Assembly: GCA_041392805.1 (NCBI GenBank)
Contig: JAWKLJ010000002.1
Location: 511,001 to 575,000 of the forward strand
DNA from: Saprospiraceae bacterium
Lineage (GTDB): Bacteria > Bacteroidota > Bacteroidia > Chitinophagales > Saprospiraceae
DNA length: 64,000 nucleotides
Direction of reading: 5' to 3'
Part shown: positions 9,850 to 16,269 of the stretch, piece after piece
How the letters are laid out: each line of letters begins with the position of its first letter
Numbering within the stretch: the first letter of the stretch is position 1
Made by a program: the position numbers and the translations under genes
Notes under the pieces: model-generated
The model's database searches: none
What the model was told of the DNA's origin: nothing
The model's input: the letters and a program-made list of their open reading frames with translations, nothing else

Positions 9850-10659
9850 ATGAAAAAAGGACTAACCTATATCTTTTTGAGCCTGGCGGCGATTACCTTC
9901 CTGTATCCCTTTTACTGGATGATTGTCGCGTCCTTATCACCAGAATCCGATATTGGGAACCTACTATTTTTACCTTCTACCTTTACCTTTGACAGCTACC
10001 TCCAAATGTTTTCCAAAATACCGATCGGACGTGCCTTGTTCAACAGTGTTTTTGTGGCGGTGCTGACAACGGGCGGGGTGATTCTTTTCAGTTCAATGGC
10101 TGGCTACGCCCTCTCGATGTTGGAGTTTAAGGGTAGGAATTTGATTTTTTACATCATCATTTTCACGATGACCCTACCTTTCCAAATCACGCTGATTCCG
10201 AATTACATCACCATGGTAAAACTCCATTTGGTGGATTCTTATGCTGCCCTGGTATTGCCGTTTTTGCTCAACTCATTCGCCATTTTGCTTTTCCGCCAGG
10301 CTTTTATGTCCATTCCGAAGGCCCTGGTGGAGGCAGCGCGGATCGATGGTTGTTCGGATTTCAGGATACTTTTTCAGATTCTTTTCCCCAATATCATACC
10401 GACCATCGTCATTGTAGGTATTTTGACGTTTATGAATGCCTGGAATGAAGTGCTGTGGCCCTTGATTGTGATCCGGGATGAGTCCTTGATGACTATGCCG
10501 CAAATGGTCACGCTCTTTTCGGTAGGTGGCAGGGCGGAGAGCCAGCTGGGGGTGAAACTGGCTTCGGCGGTGTTATTGGCTTTACCGATTATGGTGGCTT
10601 ATGGCTTTTTTCAAAAATATTTTATTCAAAGTATGGCGAGTTCAGGATTAAAAGAATGA
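9850..10659 (+). CDS. Sugar ABC importer permease, MalG/UgpE type
   Basis: The 269-residue protein has an N-terminal membrane helix (ITFLYPFYWMIVASL), a MalG-like periplasmic loop and the EAA loop LVEAARIDGCSDFRILFQI, followed by AWNEVLWPLIVI as in MalG homologues. Its start is one base after the stop of the first permease. The C-terminus GLKE agrees with the end of MalG-type subunits. It should pair with the 8991 product and the ATPase at 13632. Confidence 0.93.
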   Translation: MKKGLTYIFLSLAAITFLYPFYWMIVASLSPESDIGNLLFLPSTFTFDSYLQMFSKIPIGRALFNSVFVAVLTTGGVILFSSMAGYALSMLEFKGRNLIFYIIIFTMTLPFQITLIPNYITMVKLHLVDSYAALVLPFLLNSFAILLFRQAFMSIPKALVEAARIDGCSDFRILFQILFPNIIPTIVIVGILTFMNAWNEVLWPLIVIRDESLMTMPQMVTLFSVGGRAESQLGVKLASAVLLALPIMVAYGFFQKYFIQSMASSGLKE

Positions 10660-10660
10660 C

Positions 10661-10768
10661 GTTCTCTGACCATTTTTGTGGTCAACTCAAAACGAAGATC
10701 ATAAGCGATTGAAAATGAGCGTTGATCAAGGCTTTTAGTTGACTAGCGCACAAAAATTGTCAGAGAAC
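10661..10768. repeat. 108-bp inverted-repeat element after malG-like gene
   Basis: GTTCTCTGAC (10661-10670) pairs with GTCAGAGAAC (10759-10768). The pairing extends inward through TTTTTGTG/CACAAAAA and GTCAACT/AGTTGAC. The element fills the gap between the permease gene and the second GH130 gene. A right-arm copy is at 40154-40177 and a left-arm-like string, GTTCTCAGACCATTTTT, lies near 25094, so it belongs to a dispersed family. It could act as a terminator or RNA-processing site that splits the operon. Confidence 0.65.
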
Positions 10769-10785
10769 CAAAAATAAAAAACACA

Positions 10786-12210
10786 ATGCAAATAAAACGC
10801 TCAGAAAAACGCATTTACGCAAATGCGAAAAAAGTAATTGTCAATTATTTAAACCTGGGAATCGCGGCTGTTGCCGGGCGGGTGGACAGGTTAGTTGCCA
10901 GGATACTTGCTATTAAGCCATTAGAGGCAGAACAGCTGTACCAGGAAGTTGAAAAAGCATTCAAACATCGGCATCTGAGGTTCGAATTTTATTTGGAAAG
11001 GCATTTTGATCGCATCAAAAGTGCCGTTCCAAACGGAGTGGAGTTGACCGCAACGCAAAAAAAACTATTAGGGGCCTTTTTTACAAAAGAATATTCGATT
11101 CGATCGGTCGCTTTATTCAATCCTTCGATGGTGGCACATCCCGACCAGACTGATTTGATGGCAAATGAAAAGCGTTTCATCATCAGCCTGCGAGCGGTAG
11201 GAGAGGGGCATATTTCTTCCATTGAATTTCAGAGTGGGGTAGTGGATTCGGAGGGGAATATTAGCTTGGCAGAAGACATCGGATTTGCTTCCTGTTCGGT
11301 GATGGATGAAGAGAAAATATTCAATGCCGCTAAACTTAAAAAGAAGACACGTATCCTTGCTGGCTTTGACCAAACAATTTTTGATGAATTGGGCGAAACC
11401 TTCACAAAAAGCACTTATTTAGAATTGTCCATGGCTGTTTTCGAAAAATACGGCAAAAGCACCCGGGACATCCTGGATCACCTCCTGGATACCAACTACG
11501 ACGTGATTGCCGCCCCAGGTTCCGATCTTTCAGAGCTCGTCGTTTTCCCCATTGCTAAACAGGAGTCAAAAGGCATGGAAGATGTGCGGTTTGTGGAATT
11601 TATCGAGAACGGTGAATCTACCTATATTGGTACCTACACGGCCTACGATGGACATCAAATTTCTCCGCAATTGATTATTACCCAAGATTTTTTACGATTC
11701 AAAATCAGAACCATGTATGGCGCAGCGGTGCATGACAAAGGTTTTGCGCTTTTTCCTGAAAAAATAAATGGGCAGTTTGTGATGCTTGGACGTCAGGGTG
11801 GAGAAAATATCACCCTTATGTTTTCTGACGATTTGTTTATTTGGGAAACGCACCAGACACTAATGAGCCCCGAAGCAACATGGGGCCTGGTCCAGTTGGG
11901 CAACTGCGGCTCGCCCATCAAGACGGAGGAGGGATGGCTGGTGATTACACATGGCGTTGGGGCTATGCGCAAATATGTGATCAGCGCTATTCTGCTGGAT
12001 TTAAAGGACCCTTCCATTATTATAAAAAAATTACCCATCCCCCTTATTTCACCTAATGAAGAAGAGCGCGAGGGCTACGTGCCAAATGTCGTTTATTCTT
12101 GCGGGGCGATGTTACTCGGCAATTTACTGGTGATCCCCTATGCCATGTCCGATGCGGCCTCTACCTTCGGCACAATTGACTTGGGAGAGATCTTGGCGAA
12201 TATGGTTTAA
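10786..12210 (+). CDS. GH130 family protein, long form
   Basis: The 474-residue protein has an N-terminal helical extension of about 110 residues followed by a GH130-type propeller. Visible family strings are LFNPSMV, ISLRAVGEGHISSIEF, GMEDVR with the likely catalytic Asp266, and near the end THGVGAMRKYVISAILLDLKDPS. No signal peptide is present, so it is cytoplasmic. It differs strongly from the 352-residue GH130 at 6627, so the two probably act on different linkages or at different steps (inference). It is followed after 11 bp by a lipoprotein gene. Confidence 0.85.
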   Translation: MQIKRSEKRIYANAKKVIVNYLNLGIAAVAGRVDRLVARILAIKPLEAEQLYQEVEKAFKHRHLRFEFYLERHFDRIKSAVPNGVELTATQKKLLGAFFTKEYSIRSVALFNPSMVAHPDQTDLMANEKRFIISLRAVGEGHISSIEFQSGVVDSEGNISLAEDIGFASCSVMDEEKIFNAAKLKKKTRILAGFDQTIFDELGETFTKSTYLELSMAVFEKYGKSTRDILDHLLDTNYDVIAAPGSDLSELVVFPIAKQESKGMEDVRFVEFIENGESTYIGTYTAYDGHQISPQLIITQDFLRFKIRTMYGAAVHDKGFALFPEKINGQFVMLGRQGGENITLMFSDDLFIWETHQTLMSPEATWGLVQLGNCGSPIKTEEGWLVITHGVGAMRKYVISAILLDLKDPSIIIKKLPIPLISPNEEEREGYVPNVVYSCGAMLLGNLLVIPYAMSDAASTFGTIDLGEILANMV

Positions 12211-12221
12211 AAAATTAACAA

Positions 12222-13487
12222 ATGAATTTACTTTTTTTAATAAGAATCGGACCATTGCTGCTTATCAGTTTACTACCATCATGCAGCAATGTTGATCGCC
12301 CAAGTCCCCCTCAAGCATCACCCGAGAAATCAGTGATCAACCTGAACCATTTTGACCATTTATACAAAGAGATTAACCTCGCGGGCGATACGGTTGGAAT
12401 TGTCCATATTTATAGCGAATACCCTGATTATGTTTATGAAATCGAACCAGCCGAAGGCTTCACCTGTGTAGACGACGTGGCGCGGGCGGCCATCATGTTG
12501 TGTACCTATTATGCCACAGGAAATGCACCCGCAGGAACGCTGGAAAGAATAGAACGACTGGTCAAATTCATGCTCTTTATGCAAAATGAAAACGGGTATT
12601 TCAATAATTTCATTTGGAATGATTTGACGATTAATACCAGCTATAAAACGACGGTGGCAGAATTGAACTGGTGGTCTCTGCGCGCCTTTTGGGCCTTGGA
12701 AACGGCACTCCCTTTTCTAGTGAAAAAAACGGAATTGACGGCCAGGATGAAAGCTGCTATTGATCACTTGATGCTAAATGTAGACCAGGATTTAGGTCAG
12801 TTAGAAATGAAAACGGGCACCATGCATTCGCTAACGCTACCCTCGTGGCTTCCGCAAAAATATGCGGCCGACCAGGCCACTGTGCTGATGCTAGGCCTAC
12901 TCCCTTACCTGCAAAGAACAGGCGACCCAAAAGCTGAAAACCTCCTCAATAGAATGGCCACCGGTCTTTTGCAAATGCAAAAAGGAGACGCCGCGACCTA
13001 TCCCTATGGTGCTTTTTTGAGCTGGGGGAACCTTTGGCATGCCTGGGGCAATGGGCAAGCTTACGCTCTGCTAAAAGCCGGTAAGCAATTAGGCAAACCC
13101 GAATACATCCAAAGCGCTTTGCAAGAAATCGACCATTTCTATCCTTATATGTTGAAAAATGGCTTTGCAGAAGCCTTTTGGATCGAAAAAACAGCGGACG
13201 GTTTTATAGAAACAAAGCGGAATGAATTTCCACAAATTGCCTATGGCATTCGGCCCATGGTTTGGGCAGCGGTCGAGGCTTATCAGCAAACGGGCGACCA
13301 GCAATACAAAACCCTGGCCGATGAATTGACCGCCTGGTTTTTCGGAAGCAATGTCGCCAAAACCCAGATGTACGACCCGCAAACTGGCCGGTGTTACGAC
13401 GGCATCAGCTCCAGCGTTGCCATTAATAAAAATTCGGGCTCGGAGTCAACGATTGAATGTTTGTTGACGCTTTTGAGGATATATTAA
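12222..13487 (+). CDS. Lipoprotein with (alpha/alpha)6-barrel-like fold, possible glycosidase
   Basis: The 421-residue protein begins with a lipoprotein signal peptide ending LLPSCSN (lipobox Cys22). The mature part is helical with repeated aromatic-rich hairpins: EGFTCVDDVARAAIML near residue 80, ELNWWSLRAFWALE, SWGNLWHAWGNGQAYALL and the end motif GSESTIECLLTLLRIY. The pattern resembles six-hairpin glycosidases, but I do not recognise a family and no catalytic residue can be named. Its place between GH130 and the importer ATPase suggests it trims an oligosaccharide on the periplasmic side before import (inference). Confidence 0.6.
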   Translation: MNLLFLIRIGPLLLISLLPSCSNVDRPSPPQASPEKSVINLNHFDHLYKEINLAGDTVGIVHIYSEYPDYVYEIEPAEGFTCVDDVARAAIMLCTYYATGNAPAGTLERIERLVKFMLFMQNENGYFNNFIWNDLTINTSYKTTVAELNWWSLRAFWALETALPFLVKKTELTARMKAAIDHLMLNVDQDLGQLEMKTGTMHSLTLPSWLPQKYAADQATVLMLGLLPYLQRTGDPKAENLLNRMATGLLQMQKGDAATYPYGAFLSWGNLWHAWGNGQAYALLKAGKQLGKPEYIQSALQEIDHFYPYMLKNGFAEAFWIEKTADGFIETKRNEFPQIAYGIRPMVWAAVEAYQQTGDQQYKTLADELTAWFFGSNVAKTQMYDPQTGRCYDGISSSVAINKNSGSESTIECLLTLLRIY

Positions 13488-13510
13488 ATAAGTGAGGGAT
13501 GGATATCCTA

Positions 13511-13606
13511 TCTCTGTGCACTCTGCTTCTCCGTGAACCTCTGTGTAGCTTACACCCTAGAGATATAGTTACGCAGAGATTCACAGAGGAGCAGAGACCA
13601 CAGAGA
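13511..13606. repeat. CTCTGTG-type imperfect palindrome upstream of importer ATPase
   Basis: A left arm at 13511-13546 pairs with a right arm at 13571-13606; I count 30 of 36 positions matching. Both arms are made of CTCTGTG/CTCTGC-like words. It lies between the lipoprotein gene and the ATPase gene and may form a strong RNA hairpin. Confidence 0.7.
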
Positions 13607-13631
13607 AAGTGCCAGGGCCTATTTTTTTTGG

Positions 13632-14759
13632 ATGTCCAACCCTCAATTAAATAAGCAGGATATGGCTGAAGTTCAACTGAAAAACATAGGAAAGACCTAC
13701 GAAGGCGGCATGCAGGCGGTAAAAGAGGTTAGTTTAACCATCAAGGATAAAGAATTTATCGTCTTAGTCGGCCCTTCCGGTTGCGGAAAATCAACCACCT
13801 TGCGAATGATTGCGGGATTGGAAGAGATAACAACAGGAGAATTGCTGATTGACGGCGAAAAAGTCAATGATATGGCGCCAAATCAACGGCACATCGCTAT
13901 GGTTTTTCAGAATTACGCCCTCTATCCGCATATGACCGCTTATGACAACATGGCTTTCGGTTTGAAAATCAAAAGAACACCTAAAGCCGAAATAAAAGAA
14001 CGGGTGATGAAGGCGGCGGAGATTTTGAATATTGAGGACATCCTGTATAAAAAGCCGGGTAAAATGTCGGGTGGACAACGGCAGCGCATTGCCATCGGCA
14101 GAGCTATTGTCCGGCGGCCCAAGGTTTTTCTTTTCGATGAACCGCTGAGTAACCTGGATGCTAAACTGCGTGGCCAAATGCGGATAGAGCTCGCCAAATT
14201 GCACCGAAAACTGGACGCCACCATTGTTTACGTCACCCATGATCAGGTGGAAGCCATGACCCTGGGCGATCGAATTGTGATCATGAATAAGGGCGAAGTC
14301 ATTCAAATTGCCACACCCGTAGAACTGTTTATGAATCCCACCAATAGATTTGTCGCGGAATTCATCGGCACCCCCCAAATGAATTTCCTCTCTGGTGAAG
14401 TCGGCGAACTAAATCAAAAGTTAGTCTTTAAAAACCAAAACCTGACGTTTGACCTTTCAAAAGTAAAGCTTAAGGCACTTGGACATTATAAAGGCAAAAA
14501 AGTTGACTTGGGGATTCGCTCAGAGGAGATTTACGCCTCTGCTGCCAACTTGGAGAACTACGCTACCCTTAGCGCCAAGATCCATGCCGTCGAACTGCTT
14601 GGTAACGAAAAATTAATTTATGCAGAGTATGAGGGTAATCATATTATCGCAAAATTCAGAACTTCAAAAGCGGCGCTGCTTGGTTCAAATATTGATTTTT
14701 TCATCAACCTGGACAAGGCTTATTTTTTTGAAAAGGAGGGGGGGCTACGGATTTTTTGA
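13632..14759 (+). CDS. Sugar ABC importer ATPase, MsmX/UgpC/MalK type
   Basis: The 375-residue protein has Walker A GPSGCGKST (residues 47-55), the Q-loop string MVFQNYALYPHMTAYDNM, signature MSGGQRQRIAIGRA, Walker B VFLFDEPLSNLDAKLR, the switch HDQ, and a C-terminal TOBE-like regulatory domain of about 130 residues. A start at 13662 (MAEVQL) fits family alignments better than 13632. It energises the permeases at 8991 and 9850. Being 3 kb away and after a large palindrome, it may have its own transcript. Its last 15 bases overlap the convergent esterase gene. Confidence 0.92.
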   Translation: MSNPQLNKQDMAEVQLKNIGKTYEGGMQAVKEVSLTIKDKEFIVLVGPSGCGKSTTLRMIAGLEEITTGELLIDGEKVNDMAPNQRHIAMVFQNYALYPHMTAYDNMAFGLKIKRTPKAEIKERVMKAAEILNIEDILYKKPGKMSGGQRQRIAIGRAIVRRPKVFLFDEPLSNLDAKLRGQMRIELAKLHRKLDATIVYVTHDQVEAMTLGDRIVIMNKGEVIQIATPVELFMNPTNRFVAEFIGTPQMNFLSGEVGELNQKLVFKNQNLTFDLSKVKLKALGHYKGKKVDLGIRSEEIYASAANLENYATLSAKIHAVELLGNEKLIYAEYEGNHIIAKFRTSKAALLGSNIDFFINLDKAYFFEKEGGLRIF

Positions 14760-16265
14760 GTTCACTTTAATTTTAAAAGTAGAAGTGGGTAAACCCTCCG
14801 TATTAATTAAATTACCTTGTGAATAGGGCTGCCATCCATAAAAAATGTATGGGGGCTTATGCTTCGAAATAATTTCCACTTTTCTTCCCTTGACCGCCGC
14901 ATGTACTTCCTTTTTTCCGTCTAAGGAGAAGCCAGCTAAGCTTTCATTGCCCAATGTTTGCAGGCCTTTGCCTACATGATTGAAATTGATTACGATGGTT
15001 CCATTTTTGTAAATCGCTTTTTGAGGGAGTGGCCCTGAAACGACCATTCTCTTTTTGTAACTATCATTCAACGCCCACCTCGCTAAACGCTGACCTATAT
15101 CTTTTTTATTGGTAGGGTGTACATTGTCTTTAGCTCCAATATCGCTGCTGACGACCATTCCTCCATATTTTATTTTTGCCAGCAATTTTTGCTGTTCATC
15201 TCTAAATGCCGGCCAATATTGTGATTTATAGTTAGCTGTATCTATCGAGGATAACTGTACCCAATAAAAGGGCATTTTGGGCTGTTTCCATTTGGTTCTA
15301 TAATCATCGACCATTAATGTTTGTAAGTCCCCATATTCCCTAACCCTTTCTGGTTCTTGTGCGTTACTTTCCCCTTGGTACCAAATAGCCCCTTTTATGT
15401 GCATTTGCACAAGGGGTTCAATCCCCGCAGCATAAGCAAAACTAGGTTTAAAAGGATGGTTGGGGCCTAATTGGTCGGAGTATCGGACAGCGATATTTCC
15501 CACATTTTGTGTCCCTCTTTCCCTAATCCAAACCGGTAAAGCGTTATTGTTAAGCCAATTTCCACTTGTTTTCGGTGCAAATTGGCTATTCTGTTTCAGT
15601 ACATCAAGGCTAATAAAGGTTTCAATGGGGCATCCACCTATGGATAGGTTGATTAGACCTACAGGAATATTTTCGTTTTTTACAATTTCCTTTCCAAAAT
15701 AATATCCTACAGCACTCATTTGTTTGATGGAATTGCTATCACTTAGCGCCCAATACCCTTTGTAAAAATCTTTTTCTTGAAGCATTTGTAAGACAGAATC
15801 AGGGAAAGTTTGATTATAAAACCCTTTCCCAGCATAAGTGGCATTGTAAAAACGGAGTAGTGATTGCTTGGCTAGTTTTATTTCTTCTTTAAAATGTTTT
15901 TCCTTGGCCATAGGCCATTCCATATTTGATTGACCAATACATAACCACAAATCCCCAATTAAGATATTTGAAAGGGTGATGTTATCTTCGCCGCTTCTTA
16001 TTTGGATGGATTGTGGAACTGAATTTGCTTTTTGTTTTTTAAAAATGAGACTCCAAGTCGAATCATTTTTTACAATGTTTTTTTTGACCTTGTTGGCAAA
16101 CACTATTTCAACTGTATTGCCTGGCATACCCTTGCCCCAAAAATGTATGGGCTTGCTACGTTGCAGTACCATACCATCAGTGAAAATACTTGGCATGCTT
16201 AGTTGTGCAAACACTACGTTAACACTTATCAATAACAAAATTACGCCCCCTATGATTTGCTTCAT
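14745..16265 (-). CDS. Sialate O-acetylesterase (SASA family)
   Basis: The 506-residue protein has a signal peptide (ending NVVFAQ), an N-terminal beta domain beginning LSMPSIFTDGMVLQRSKPI, and an SGNH/SASA hydrolase domain. The nucleophile motif is GQSNMEWPM, the oxyanion strings are GYYFGKEIVK and GLINLSIGG, and IWYQGESNA and NVHPTNKKDIGQRLA (catalytic DxxH as VHP) follow. It should remove O-acetyl groups from sialic acids in the periplasm, letting the sialidase, lyase and transporter work on acetylated glycans. It is the last gene of the epimerase-sialidase-transporter transcript, four bases after the fusion transporter. Confidence 0.88.
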   Translation of the reverse strand: MKQIIGGVILLLISVNVVFAQLSMPSIFTDGMVLQRSKPIHFWGKGMPGNTVEIVFANKVKKNIVKNDSTWSLIFKKQKANSVPQSIQIRSGEDNITLSNILIGDLWLCIGQSNMEWPMAKEKHFKEEIKLAKQSLLRFYNATYAGKGFYNQTFPDSVLQMLQEKDFYKGYWALSDSNSIKQMSAVGYYFGKEIVKNENIPVGLINLSIGGCPIETFISLDVLKQNSQFAPKTSGNWLNNNALPVWIRERGTQNVGNIAVRYSDQLGPNHPFKPSFAYAAGIEPLVQMHIKGAIWYQGESNAQEPERVREYGDLQTLMVDDYRTKWKQPKMPFYWVQLSSIDTANYKSQYWPAFRDEQQKLLAKIKYGGMVVSSDIGAKDNVHPTNKKDIGQRLARWALNDSYKKRMVVSGPLPQKAIYKNGTIVINFNHVGKGLQTLGNESLAGFSLDGKKEVHAAVKGRKVEIISKHKPPYIFYGWQPYSQGNLINTEGLPTSTFKIKVNSKNP

Positions 16266-16269
16266 AAGT

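Noticed and set aside
13791..14378. 195-codon open frame antisense to the importer ATPase
   Set aside because: It lies wholly opposite a well-conserved ATPase gene; its composition (His/Asn/Phe-rich) reflects the reverse strand and no domain is visible.
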